A stretch of DNA of 64,000 nt from Flavihumibacter sp. ZG627 (GTDB lineage Bacteria; Bacteroidota; Bacteroidia; Chitinophagales; Chitinophagaceae), in NCBI RefSeq assembly GCF_000814325.1, contig NZ_JPHF01000004.1:186001-250000 (forward strand), in the 5' to 3' direction. The position numbers and the translations under genes are program-made. Shown here in pieces: positions 37,161-44,982 of the stretch (the stretch's first letter is position 1; every line of letters starts with the position of its first letter). The notes below the pieces were generated by a model. The model had not been told where the DNA came from. It did not search any database and was given only the letters and a program-made list of their open reading frames with translations.

Positions 37161-37352
37161 TTATTTTTTATCAAAATTCCATCCGGCTATAAAGCCCTGA
37201 ACCATCTCTTCTGCGGCCACAAATAAATTTGTAGTCACATTTATCAAACTGAGTGATGCTGAAGGCAGCAAAAGGTCTCCGCCATTTATCTCCATCATTT
37301 CAGAGCATTGCAACTCATCAAATTCCACTTCACATAAACTTACCTGTTCCAT
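37161..37352 (-). CDS. double-glycine-leader peptide 1 (bacteriocin-like precursor)
   Basis: A 63-residue precursor from the ATG at 37352; an in-frame TTG at 37418 would add 22 residues that do not look like a leader. The leader is 25 residues (ending SEMMEINGG). The mature peptide is 38 residues, starts DLLLPSASLSLINV and ends GWNFDKK. It has a GxxxG motif (GFIAG) and a hydrophobic helix-like core (NLFVAAEEMV). The ending DKK is shared with peptide 2. It is the first gene of the cluster peptide 1, peptide 2, HlyD, C39 exporter. Confidence 0.78.
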   Translation of the reverse strand: MEQVSLCEVEFDELQCSEMMEINGGDLLLPSASLSLINVTTNLFVAAEEMVQGFIAGWNFDKK

Positions 37353-37432
37353 ACTTCTTGAATTTTTAATGATGTATTCTTCTTTTGTCACTGGCCGGCA
37401 ACGGGCATTACAATACAAATCTTCCCTTTACA

Positions 37433-37496
37433 CGTGTTATAATTAATTACATCACTAAGCTAATACATCCCCTAACCTGTGGTAAGCGTGTTATAA
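37433..37496. promoter_or_regulatory. direct repeat upstream of the peptide genes
   Basis: CGTGTTATAA occurs at 37433-37442 and again at 37487-37496 (TTATAACACG in the direction of transcription), spaced 54 bp start to start. They lie 80-145 bp before the peptide 1 ATG. No clear TAnnTTTG promoter was found there, so these repeats may be operators or activator sites. Confidence 0.35.
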
Positions 37497-37513
37497 CGGT
37501 AAAATTTCAGGTA

Positions 37514-37539
37514 TAAAAAAATCCGCTCAATGAGCGGAT
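37514..37539 (-). terminator. intrinsic terminator after the deoxynucleoside kinase
   Basis: ATCCGCTC pairs with GAGCGGAT (8-9 bp) around a tiny loop. On the minus strand it is followed by seven T residues, 31 bp after the kinase stop. It insulates the peptide cluster from upstream transcription. Confidence 0.88.
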
Positions 37540-37569
37540 CTTCACCAATTATTTGTACTCTAAAAAAAG

Positions 37570-38205
37570 TTAAAACAGACCATATAATTGCGCATCCACT
37601 TTCCGGATGATGTCTCCCAGGTCTTCCTCGTTCTCTGCAAATTTATTTTTGTCAACATCAATTACCAGCAAGGGCCCTTCTTTATATGTATCTATCCATT
37701 TGTTATAGAAATCATTAAGACGTTTGAGGTAATCAAGCCTGATATTTTCTTCATATTCACGGCCTCTCTTCTGAATTTGTCCAACCAGCGTGGGTACCGA
37801 TGCCTGGAGGTAAATCATCAGGTCAGGTGGCTGAACCATAGTTTTTAGTGTTTGGAAGAATAGGAAATAATTATCAAAATCACGCTTGCTCATTAACTGC
37901 ATCTCGTGAAGATTGGGTGCGAAGATGTGCGCATCCTCATAAATAGTGCGGTCTTGTATAACGGTTTCGGTTCCACGATGAATATCAAGGATCTGATTGA
38001 TCCTGCTGTTAAGGAAATAAATCTGAAGGTTGAAGCTCCACCTAGGCATGTCTTCATAGAAGTCGTTGAGATAGGGATTATGATCAACATCTTCAAACTG
38101 GGGAATCCATTTATAATGTTTACTCAATAACTCGGTAAGAGTGGTCTTACCTGCACCGATGTTTCCGGCAACGGCAATATGCTTAGGTTTTTTTCCTTTG
38201 GCCAT
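37570..38205 (-). CDS. deoxynucleoside kinase
   Basis: A 211-residue P-loop kinase of the deoxyadenosine/deoxyguanosine kinase family, which phosphorylates salvaged deoxynucleosides. Walker A is GNIGAGKTTL near residue 15. FEDVDHNPYLNDFY and the DRTIYEDAHIF block (substrate-binding acid and Arg) are typical, and the C-terminal lid is RGREYEENIRLDYL. It lies 41 bp after trpS in the same direction and ends at a strong terminator. Which base is preferred cannot be read here. Confidence 0.92.
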   Translation of the reverse strand: MAKGKKPKHIAVAGNIGAGKTTLTELLSKHYKWIPQFEDVDHNPYLNDFYEDMPRWSFNLQIYFLNSRINQILDIHRGTETVIQDRTIYEDAHIFAPNLHEMQLMSKRDFDNYFLFFQTLKTMVQPPDLMIYLQASVPTLVGQIQKRGREYEENIRLDYLKRLNDFYNKWIDTYKEGPLLVIDVDKNKFAENEEDLGDIIRKVDAQLYGLF

Positions 38206-38246
38206 AATAATTAAGCCTGCCTTAACAGGTTTTTGAATATAGGAAA

Positions 38247-39290
38247 TTAATAGTATTTCAGTCCAATTGCTTCGCGAACCTTCTCCATGGTGGCACCTGC
38301 GCTTTTGCGTGCCTTCTCCGCTCCTAGTTCCATGATCTGGCGCAGATATTTTTCATCATTGCGAATGCTTTCTGTTTTCTCACGGATAGGGCTGATAAAT
38401 TGAACCATATCTTCTGCAAGCTGCTTTTTCATATCACCATACCTGATAGATGCCTGGTTATAATCCGTGTTAAATTTTTCCACTACATCTGCATCGCTCA
38501 CCAGTTTCATCAGAAGAAAAATATTCTCGATATAGTCTGGCATGGGAGTACCGGGAGCCTCCGGACCCGCATCCGTCTTAGCTTTCATAACCTTCTTCCG
38601 GATCAGATCATCATCATCAGATAAGAAAATCGTTGCATACTGATTCTCACTCTTACTCATTTTCCCAAGCCCATCGAGGCTGGGCACCTTTACCAGCTCT
38701 TCGCCGAAATTGAATGCAAACGCTTCCGGAAAAACTTCACCATATCTATGATTAAACCGGTTTCCATAATTACGGGTCATTTCCAGATGTTGTTCCTGAT
38801 CTTTTCCAACGGGTACAAGTGAAGCCCTGTGTAAAAGAATATCGGCAGCCATTAATACGGGATATGTCAGAAGCCCGGCATTTACATTTTCCGGATGCTG
38901 ACGCACCTTATCCTTAAACGTAGTTGTTTTTTCCAATTCGCCTTTATAGGCTAGCATGTTTAGGTACAGATAAAGCTCCGCGGTTTCATGAACATGGCTC
39001 TGACAATAGAGGGCTACTTTTTCGGGATCCAGTCCGCAGGCAATATTTTCAGCAAGCACACGGTGAACATTCGTCTTAAGTTCTTTTGTATCCGGATGGG
39101 TGGTTAAGGTATGGAGATCTGCCACCATGAAATAGCATTCATATTCATCCTGCATCCGCACATAATTGCGAATGGCGCCAAAATAATTTCCGAGGTGCAG
39201 GAAACCGGTACTTCGGATCCCGCTCATCACAACTGCTTTTTTTCCATTTTCCATAGAGCGGCGAAGATAAGAAGCTCCTTCAAAACCCAT
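38247..39290 (-). CDS. trpS: tryptophanyl-tRNA synthetase
   Basis: Charges tRNA-Trp. Class I synthetase of 347 residues with the HIGH-like motif LHLGNYFGA and KMSKS in LGKMSKSENQ. The first conserved residues are VVMSGIRSTG. An internal ATG at 39254 (MENGKKAVVMSG) may be the true start, since the first 12 residues are not conserved. The gene is divergent from gatC with only 28 bp between the listed starts. Confidence 0.95.
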   Translation of the reverse strand: MGFEGASYLRRSMENGKKAVVMSGIRSTGFLHLGNYFGAIRNYVRMQDEYECYFMVADLHTLTTHPDTKELKTNVHRVLAENIACGLDPEKVALYCQSHVHETAELYLYLNMLAYKGELEKTTTFKDKVRQHPENVNAGLLTYPVLMAADILLHRASLVPVGKDQEQHLEMTRNYGNRFNHRYGEVFPEAFAFNFGEELVKVPSLDGLGKMSKSENQYATIFLSDDDDLIRKKVMKAKTDAGPEAPGTPMPDYIENIFLLMKLVSDADVVEKFNTDYNQASIRYGDMKKQLAEDMVQFISPIREKTESIRNDEKYLRQIMELGAEKARKSAGATMEKVREAIGLKYY

Positions 39291-39300
39291 TCATTTCCAT

Positions 39301-39308
39301 TATTTTTG
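39301..39308 (+). promoter_or_regulatory. candidate -7 element for gatC
   Basis: TATTTTTG matches TAnnTTTG. It ends only 10 bp before the gatC ATG, so the transcript would have almost no leader. Confidence 0.4.
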
Positions 39309-39318
39309 TTGATAGCTT

Positions 39319-39609
39319 ATGGAACTTACTAAAGAAATGATAGCGCAGCTAGCCAGTTTGGCCAGGCTGGAGTTTAATGAAGAGGAAACACTAAGGATCC
39401 AGGATGATCTGGCCCGGATGATATCTTTCGTTGAAAAGCTCGGCGAAATTGATACAACTGGTGTAGAGCCTTTGCTTCACATGACAGATATCCGAAACAA
39501 TCTCCGCGACGACCTGCCCCAGGGTTCTATGGACCGTCAAACAGCCCTTGCAATTGCGCCTGATGCAGATCAGGAATATTTTTATGTTCCTAAAGTGATC
39601 AAAAAATAA
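39319..39609 (+). CDS. gatC: Asp/Glu-tRNA amidotransferase subunit GatC
   Basis: A 96-residue subunit that holds GatA and GatB together in the enzyme making Gln-tRNA or Asn-tRNA by transamidation. The sequence has the usual [31 protein letters not shown] and a C-terminal FYVPKVIKK. It is followed by an ABC ATPase gene one base after its stop. gatA and gatB are not in this window. Confidence 0.94.
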   Translation: MELTKEMIAQLASLARLEFNEEETLRIQDDLARMISFVEKLGEIDTTGVEPLLHMTDIRNNLRDDLPQGSMDRQTALAIAPDADQEYFYVPKVIKK

Positions 39610-39610
39610 T

Positions 39611-40324
39611 ATGACCCAACCGATAATCCACCTTGAATCCATTGTAAAGAATTACTATATGGGAAAACAGGCTATCACTGTTTTAAAAAGCCTGTCACTA
39701 GATATCTTCAAAAACGAATATGTAGCCCTGATGGGGCCCTCCGGTTCGGGTAAGAGCACATTGATGAATATCCTTGGATGCCTCGACTCCCCTACGGATG
39801 GCACTTATATCCTTAACGGAAAGGATGTTAGCACCATGGCTGATGACGACCTTGCAGCCGTGAGAAACCAGGAGATCGGATTCGTTTTCCAGCAATTCAA
39901 TTTACTACCCCGACTATCTGCTGCAGAAAATGTAGCACTTCCACTTGTATATGCGGGCATTGCCAAAAAGCAAAGAAATGAGATCGCTCTGGAAGTACTT
40001 AATAAGGTTGGACTGGCAGACAGGAGCCATCACCGCCCAAATGAGCTAAGCGGCGGACAGTGCCAGCGTGTTGCCATAGCCAGGGCACTGGTAAATAACC
40101 CCAGTATTATCCTGGCAGATGAACCAACCGGAAATCTGGACACGAAAACATCCGTGGAGATAATGGATATTTTTGGAAAGATACAGAGCAGTGGAAATAC
40201 GGTGGTGCTGGTAACGCACGAAGAAGATATTGCTAATCACGCACACCGGATAGTGAGATTGCGCGATGGCATTATTGAATCTGATAAGCGTAAACACCTT
40301 GATCAACACACGCTTGTTCTCTGA
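39611..40324 (+). CDS. LolD/MacB-type ABC transporter ATP-binding protein
   Basis: A 237-residue ATPase with Walker [16 protein letters not shown], signature [15 protein letters not shown] and Walker [14 protein letters not shown]. The family (MacB, LolD, FtsE) works with FtsX-type permeases in lipoprotein release or macrolide and peptide export. No permease gene lies nearby. It immediately follows gatC and is probably co-transcribed with it, but no functional link is apparent. Confidence 0.88.
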   Translation: MTQPIIHLESIVKNYYMGKQAITVLKSLSLDIFKNEYVALMGPSGSGKSTLMNILGCLDSPTDGTYILNGKDVSTMADDDLAAVRNQEIGFVFQQFNLLPRLSAAENVALPLVYAGIAKKQRNEIALEVLNKVGLADRSHHRPNELSGGQCQRVAIARALVNNPSIILADEPTGNLDTKTSVEIMDIFGKIQSSGNTVVLVTHEEDIANHAHRIVRLRDGIIESDKRKHLDQHTLVL

Positions 40325-40383
40325 TAATTTAAACCTGCCTCAACTTTCCTTCTTTTATTTTGTTGAAATTCCAATCCTAACTA

Positions 40384-40947
40384 ATGGCTTTAAAGATTTA
40401 TACCAAAACCGGCGATGCCGGTAACACTTCATTGATCGGGGGAACTAAAGTACCCAAGAGTCATATCAGGATTGAAACCTATGGTACAGTTGATGAACTG
40501 AATTCCTATATCGGCTTTTGTAACGACCAGCTACAGGATGAGGCATCTAGGGCAATGTTGAGGGAAATACAGGATCGTCTATTCACTATCGGCTCCTCCC
40601 TTGCCTGTGATCCGGATAAGGAACCCACGATGAAGATGCCTGATCTGCTGGAGACCGATGTAACTCTTTTGGAGAAAGAAATCGATCGGATGAACGATAC
40701 CCTCACGCCCATGAAATTTTTTATTCTGCCGGGAGGCCATATTGCCGTGTCATCTCTGCATATTGCAAGATGCATCTGCCGCAGGGCAGAACGGTTATGT
40801 GTTCACCTGCAGCAGGAAAAACTGTTTGTGGATCCATTGGTCATCAAATACCTCAACCGGCTAAGCGATTATCTTTTTGTATTATCGAGATATACCGGCC
40901 ACCTGCTTTCTGTAGAAGAGATTCCATGGAAGCCAAGAATTAGCTAA
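40384..40947 (+). CDS. PduO-type cob(I)yrinic acid a,c-diamide adenosyltransferase
   Basis: Transfers the adenosyl group of ATP to cob(I)alamin to make adenosylcobalamin. 187 residues with the PduO N-terminal ATP-binding pattern YTKTGDAGNTSLIGGTKVPKS, RIETYGTVDELNSYIG and the helical CRRAERLC segment. No cobalamin riboswitch fits into the 59-bp gap upstream. Its end overlaps the convergent LolD gene by 4 bp. Confidence 0.93.
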   Translation: MALKIYTKTGDAGNTSLIGGTKVPKSHIRIETYGTVDELNSYIGFCNDQLQDEASRAMLREIQDRLFTIGSSLACDPDKEPTMKMPDLLETDVTLLEKEIDRMNDTLTPMKFFILPGGHIAVSSLHIARCICRRAERLCVHLQQEKLFVDPLVIKYLNRLSDYLFVLSRYTGHLLSVEEIPWKPRIS

Positions 40948-41603
40948 TCTCCGTTAACCATTTTACCATCTTTCATATGCAGTAGGCGGTCACTCATTTT
41001 GGCAAGTTCTTCATTATGGGTAACGATGAGAAACGTCTGGTTGAATTCTGCCCGAAGCCGGAAGAATAATTCATGAAGATCGCGGGCATTTATTGAATCG
41101 AGGTTGCCGGTGGGCTCATCGGCAAATACTATTCGGGGTTCATTAATCAGTGCACGGGCAACCGCTACTCTTTGCTGTTCACCGCCCGACATAGCCTGAG
41201 GTTTATTATCGATCCGGTGAGAAAGTCCGAGGGTATTAAGCAACCGCACCGCTCTTTCCTCCACCTGGTCCTTGGGTCGCTTAGCGATCCAACCCGGAAC
41301 GCATACATTTTCCAGGGCCGTAAATTCAGGCAGGAGATGATGAAACTGAAAAACAAAACCTATATACTGATTCCGGAATGCAGCCAATTGCCGGCCGTTT
41401 AAGGAGGTGACAGCCGTATTGTTCATATTGATTGAACCCTGATCGGGCTTATCCAGTGTACCCAGGATATGCAGCAAGGTGCTCTTCCCTGCTCCGGAAG
41501 AACCCACTATACTAACGATCTCGCCGGTACTGATATCGATATCCACCCCTTTCAGTACTTCTACGTCGCCGTACCGTTTATGAATATTTCTGGCCTGAAG
41601 CAT
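40944..41603 (-). CDS. lolD: lipoprotein-release ABC transporter ATP-binding protein LolD
   Basis: A 219-residue ATPase with Walker A GSSGAGKSTLLHILGTLD, signature MSGGEQQRVAVARAL and Walker [14 protein letters not shown]. The GTLD after Walker A and overall length fit LolD, which powers extraction of lipoproteins from the inner membrane. LolC/E-type permeases are not adjacent, which is common in Bacteroidota. Convergent with the adenosyltransferase gene. Confidence 0.9.
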   Translation of the reverse strand: MLQARNIHKRYGDVEVLKGVDIDISTGEIVSIVGSSGAGKSTLLHILGTLDKPDQGSINMNNTAVTSLNGRQLAAFRNQYIGFVFQFHHLLPEFTALENVCVPGWIAKRPKDQVEERAVRLLNTLGLSHRIDNKPQAMSGGEQQRVAVARALINEPRIVFADEPTGNLDSINARDLHELFFRLRAEFNQTFLIVTHNEELAKMSDRLLHMKDGKMVNGD

Positions 41604-41674
41604 GTGCGATAATATTCTTTTTTTGTCTAAAATGAAAAGGAAGCCGCAATATTAAGCGTTGTTGACCGAAAGGA

Positions 41675-41705
41675 TTTGGAAATTTCATATTAACCCCTAC
41701 ATTTG
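41675..41705 (+). promoter_or_regulatory. Bacteroidota-type promoter of the DUF2795 gene
   Basis: TTTG at 41675-41678, a 19-bp spacer and TACATTTG at 41698-41705 match the -33/-7 consensus (TTTG-N19-21-TAnnTTTG) exactly. The ATG is 23 bp further on. It is the clearest promoter in the window. Confidence 0.78.
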
Positions 41706-41728
41706 CCGGAAAATTAAAATAAGTACAG

Positions 41729-41950
41729 ATGTTCTGGACCCTCGAATTAGCATCCTATCTGGAAGACGCTCCATGGCCCGCTACCAAAGACGAGCTGATC
41801 GATTACGCCATCCGCAGCGGTGCCCCTATTGAAGTAGTGGAAAACCTGCAGGAACTTGAAGATGAAGGCGAGATCTACGAAGGGATCGACGATATCTGGC
41901 CGGATTACCCCTCGCAGGAAGATTTCTTCTTCAATGAAGATGAGTACTAG
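41729..41950 (+). CDS. DUF2795 domain-containing small acidic protein
   Basis: A 73-residue, very acidic protein (WTLELASYLEDAPWPATKDELIDYAIRSG is the DUF2795 helix pattern). The second half is rich in Glu and Asp and ends FFFNEDEY. Its function is unknown. It has a consensus promoter and its own terminator, so it is a monocistronic and probably well-expressed gene. Confidence 0.87.
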   Translation: MFWTLELASYLEDAPWPATKDELIDYAIRSGAPIEVVENLQELEDEGEIYEGIDDIWPDYPSQEDFFFNEDEY

Positions 41951-42017
41951 TTGCAGCAGTAAATGGTGATCAGGATCGGGCGGATTTTATAGCAAATTTC
42001 ATTAAAACATAAGATGA

Positions 42018-42051
42018 GGCTGTCTCAAATATGAGGCAGCCTTTTGCTTTT
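42018..42051 (+). terminator. intrinsic terminator of the DUF2795 gene
   Basis: A 10-bp stem (GGCTGTCTCA/TGAGGCAGCC, one G:U) with an AATA loop is followed by TTTTGCTTTT, 67 bp after the stop. Confidence 0.88.
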
Positions 42052-42082
42052 ACCCTGTTTTCTCACTGTAATAACCAAGATC

Positions 42083-42207
42083 TATCCTAGGCTTATCCTA
42101 GGGTTATCTTAGGGTATTCCTAGGGTTATCCTAGGGTTATCCTAGGGTTTAAAGCCTGGCAATACCTTAAAATAACCCCAGGAATACCCTAAGATGACCT
42201 TAGAATA
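42083..42207. repeat. array of 11-bp units, six direct and four inverted
   Basis: Consensus unit TATCCTAGGGT, with core palindrome CCTAGG in the best copies. Six tandem copies fill 42083-42148, a 15-bp spacer follows, and four copies in reverse orientation fill 42164-42207. Units 2-5 match the inverted block in order with 37 of 44 positions identical, including shared variants (ATTCCT and ATCTTAGGGT), so the array can fold into one long hairpin with a 26-nt loop. It lies in the non-coding gap between two convergent genes, outside their terminators. Confidence 0.9.
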
Positions 42208-42248
42208 AGTGAACTTTATAACTCAGCTTATACTAACTGTAAGAAATT

Positions 42249-42283
42249 AAAAGGCCGCTTCAGGAATTTGAAGCGGCCTTTTA
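42249..42283. terminator. terminator of fabI (bidirectional hairpin)
   Basis: A 12-bp perfect stem (AAGGCCGCTTCA/TGAAGCGGCCTT) with a GGAATT loop is flanked by AAAA and TTTT. On the minus strand it lies 25 bp after the fabI stop. Confidence 0.9.
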
Positions 42284-42307
42284 TATGATGAATTGTGAGA
42301 TTAATTA

Positions 42308-43126
42308 TTATCCTTCAACCCCCAATTTCTGCATAACCTCCATACTTACACCCGTAGTTGAATATCCACCATCATGGAAAAGATTCTGCATGGTAACCAT
42401 TCTGGTAAGATCGGAGAACAGGGTGATACAATAGTTGGCACAATCCTCAGCAGTAGCATTTCCCAAAGGAGCAATGGCATTGGCATAATCATAGAAATCG
42501 CCGAAGCCTTTAATACCCGTGCCAGCAGTAGTTTTGGTGGGTGATTGTGAAACGGTATTGATCCGAACCTTCTTTTCAACCCCATAATGGTAACCAAAGC
42601 TCCGGGCTATAGATTCCAGCATGGCCTTAATATCAGCCATATCGGTATAAAAAGGATAAACGCGTTGCGCCGCCATATAAGTGAGGGCTACAACACTTCC
42701 CCATTCATTTATTGCATCCAGCTTACGTGCAACATTTAACATCTTATGAAACGACATTGCCGACACATCAATCCCTTTCATGAAATAATCATAATTGGAT
42801 TCGGTGTAGGGGATATTTTTCCGGATATTGACACTCATCCCAATTGAGTGCAACACAAAATCGATCTTACCACCCAAAACTTCCTGTGATTGGGTAAAAA
42901 GATTGGTCAGTTCTTCCACATTAGTTGCATCAGCCGGGATGATCTGGGAGCCTGTTTTTTCAGCAAGCTTATTTATCTCACCCATCCTCATGGCAATAGG
43001 TGCATTGGTGAGAACAAACGTTGCGCCTTCTTCGTGTGCTTTTTCAGCCACTTTCCATGCGATAGAATTATCATCCAATGCTCCGGTAATGATACCACGC
43101 TTTCCTTTCAGTAAGTTATAGGCCAT
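42308..43126 (-). CDS. fabI: enoyl-[acyl-carrier-protein] reductase (NADH)
   Basis: Last reductive step of fatty-acid elongation. 272 residues of the short-chain dehydrogenase fold. The cofactor loop is KRGIITGALDDNSIAWKVAEKA, and the catalytic Tyr-x6-Lys lies in YTDMADIKAMLES. NTVSQSPTKTTAGTGIKGF is the substrate-binding loop in the form seen in Bacteroidota FabI. It is 74 bp downstream of recN in the same direction and ends at a strong hairpin. Confidence 0.95.
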   Translation of the reverse strand: MAYNLLKGKRGIITGALDDNSIAWKVAEKAHEEGATFVLTNAPIAMRMGEINKLAEKTGSQIIPADATNVEELTNLFTQSQEVLGGKIDFVLHSIGMSVNIRKNIPYTESNYDYFMKGIDVSAMSFHKMLNVARKLDAINEWGSVVALTYMAAQRVYPFYTDMADIKAMLESIARSFGYHYGVEKKVRINTVSQSPTKTTAGTGIKGFGDFYDYANAIAPLGNATAEDCANYCITLFSDLTRMVTMQNLFHDGGYSTTGVSMEVMQKLGVEG

Positions 43127-43150
43127 ATGCAGTTATTTAAGATTGAGGGC

Positions 43151-43158
43151 CAAAGCTA
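43151..43158 (-). promoter_or_regulatory. candidate -7 element for fabI
   Basis: TAGCTTTG on the minus strand, 24 bp before the fabI ATG, matches TAnnTTTG. No TTTG was found at the usual spacing upstream. Confidence 0.4.
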
Positions 43159-43200
43159 CTATTTCTGGGTTATCCATAGCGATCGCGCCAAAGTAAAATT

Positions 43201-44856
43201 TCAGTTCACCATCATCTCGCGGGCATTGTCCATGGCAGCCGTAGAAGGCTTATCACCTCCCAGCATTATGGCAATGGCCCTGATCCTCTCTTCCTCTGCC
43301 AGAACCCTGATCCTTGTTCTGACTGCCTTTGCAGCATTATCTTTATACACTAGTAAATGCTGGTCGGCCTTGCCTGCAATCTGCGGCTGGTGGGTGATAC
43401 ATAGAATCTGACGGGCAGCGGATAGTTCTTTCATAATGAGCGCAACCTGCCGGCTTGCCTCACCCGAAATGCCGGAATCAATCTCATCAAAGATCAGCGT
43501 GGGAAGATCCATTTTGCCGGCAACTAATGATTTTATACAAAGCATAAGCCGGCTTAATTCACCACCACTGGCCACTTTTCGTATGGGCGAAAATTGGTTG
43601 CTTTTATTGGCATCGAATAGGAAATCTATTGTATCCGTTCCATTCATTCCAGCATCGGCAGTTTCCAGTTGCACCTTTATCCGTGCATTCGGCATGCCAA
43701 CCCTGGTAAGCAGATCATTAACCTGTTTTTCAAAAGACTGTATAAGTTTTTTCCGGGCTATGCTTAATACCTGTGCATGCTGAAACATTTCATCAGCAAC
43801 TTGTTGCCTCTCCTTTTCAAGCTGGTTGATTGAATCGCCAAGTTGTTCAACATCGGATAGTTTTGCTGAAAGCTCATCCATTATTTCCAGCAGGGATGCG
43901 GTGGACTTTACACTATGTTTTTTCAGGAGCCGATAACCTGTATTCAGTCGATCGTTGATCTGTTCAATTCGGGCAGCCTCAAAACCAATTTTATCCTGCA
44001 GGCGACCAGCCTCGGAGGCAACATCATCAAGTTCAACATATACTGCCTGTAACCTTGTTGCCAGTTCACCCATTTGGGGATGCTGGGAAGTATATGGTTG
44101 GAGCTGCTGGAGCAATTGCTTCATTAACTGGACTGTGGGCTTGTCCTGCCCAAGCAGTTGCTCATATATGTTAGAAAGTGCTGCTTTGATACCTTCCGCA
44201 TTATTCAATAACTCTAACTCTGATTCCAGATTTTCTAACTCATTCTCTTTCAGGGCAGCCTCTTCCAGCTCATTGAAAAGGAACTGATGATAATCCATCT
44301 CCCTTGTTTCCCTGGAGCGGCGTTCTGTAAGTATTGCAAGCTTATTATTTATTTCCAGCCATCCCTTGTAAGCCTTACGATATTTCTGCAGAACTGCTTC
44401 ATTACCTGCCATTGCATCAATAACAGCCATCTGGAAACCAGATTCACCCAGTGAAACCGTATCGAATTGCCGATGCAGGTCAACAAGCTTACCACTCAAC
44501 TCCTGCAACTGGTTTAGCGTAACGGGTGTATCATTTACAAACGCCCTTGATTTTCCACTCACGGCTATCTCCCGGCGAATGACCAATTCATCATTTACAT
44601 CCAGATCATTTTCCTGCAGAAACTTTGTTACTGCGTGCTTTCCAGAAGCATGGAAAACACCCTCCACGAAACATTTTTTTTCTTTATTTAATACAACATT
44701 ACTATCCGCTCTTTCACCAAGAATAAGAGACAGGGCTCCCATCAGGATAGATTTACCAGCACCGGTTTCACCAGTGATTATATTCAACCCCCCATGAAAA
44801 GAAATCACCAGCTCATCTATTATGGCGTAATTCTGTATGTGCAACTCCTGTAACAT
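43201..44856 (-). CDS. recN: DNA repair protein RecN
   Basis: SMC-like ATPase that acts at double-strand breaks. 551 residues: Walker A GETGAGKSILMGALSLILG near residue 30, a long coiled-coil middle (about 150-370), and the C-terminal signature ASGGELSRLMLCIK with Walker B LIFDEIDSGISGEASRQVA. The INYAIIDEL-like start (IQNYAIIDELVISF) is typical. It follows a terminator that closes the upstream gene pair. Confidence 0.95.
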   Translation of the reverse strand: MLQELHIQNYAIIDELVISFHGGLNIITGETGAGKSILMGALSLILGERADSNVVLNKEKKCFVEGVFHASGKHAVTKFLQENDLDVNDELVIRREIAVSGKSRAFVNDTPVTLNQLQELSGKLVDLHRQFDTVSLGESGFQMAVIDAMAGNEAVLQKYRKAYKGWLEINNKLAILTERRSRETREMDYHQFLFNELEEAALKENELENLESELELLNNAEGIKAALSNIYEQLLGQDKPTVQLMKQLLQQLQPYTSQHPQMGELATRLQAVYVELDDVASEAGRLQDKIGFEAARIEQINDRLNTGYRLLKKHSVKSTASLLEIMDELSAKLSDVEQLGDSINQLEKERQQVADEMFQHAQVLSIARKKLIQSFEKQVNDLLTRVGMPNARIKVQLETADAGMNGTDTIDFLFDANKSNQFSPIRKVASGGELSRLMLCIKSLVAGKMDLPTLIFDEIDSGISGEASRQVALIMKELSAARQILCITHQPQIAGKADQHLLVYKDNAAKAVRTRIRVLAEEERIRAIAIMLGGDKPSTAAMDNAREMMVN

Positions 44857-44930
44857 CTGTTATAATGACCGGCAATTTAGGGAATAAATCAGGCAATCTT
44901 TTATGGTGTATTCACGGAGAATACAACTGC

Positions 44931-44960
44931 ATAAAAAAAGCTACCCAAAAGGTAGCTTTT
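44931..44960 (-). terminator. intrinsic terminator after the zinc-ribbon gene
   Basis: AAAAGCTACC pairs with GGTAGCTTTT (10 bp, 5-nt loop). On the minus strand it is followed by seven T residues, 22 bp after the stop codon. Confidence 0.92.
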
Positions 44961-44982
44961 ATAATATTTGAATACTAACGTA

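Noticed and set aside
37353-37418. Upstream TTG extension of peptide 1
   Set aside because: The added residues (with NARCRPVTKEEY) do not look like a double-glycine leader, and the ATG at 37352 gives a leader of normal length.
40325-40383. Cobalamin riboswitch before the adenosyltransferase gene
   Set aside because: The gap is only 59 bp, too short, and no conserved riboswitch core is present.
42083-42207. CRISPR array
   Set aside because: The repeats are 11 bp, directly abutting and partly inverted, with no spacers of constant length and no cas genes.
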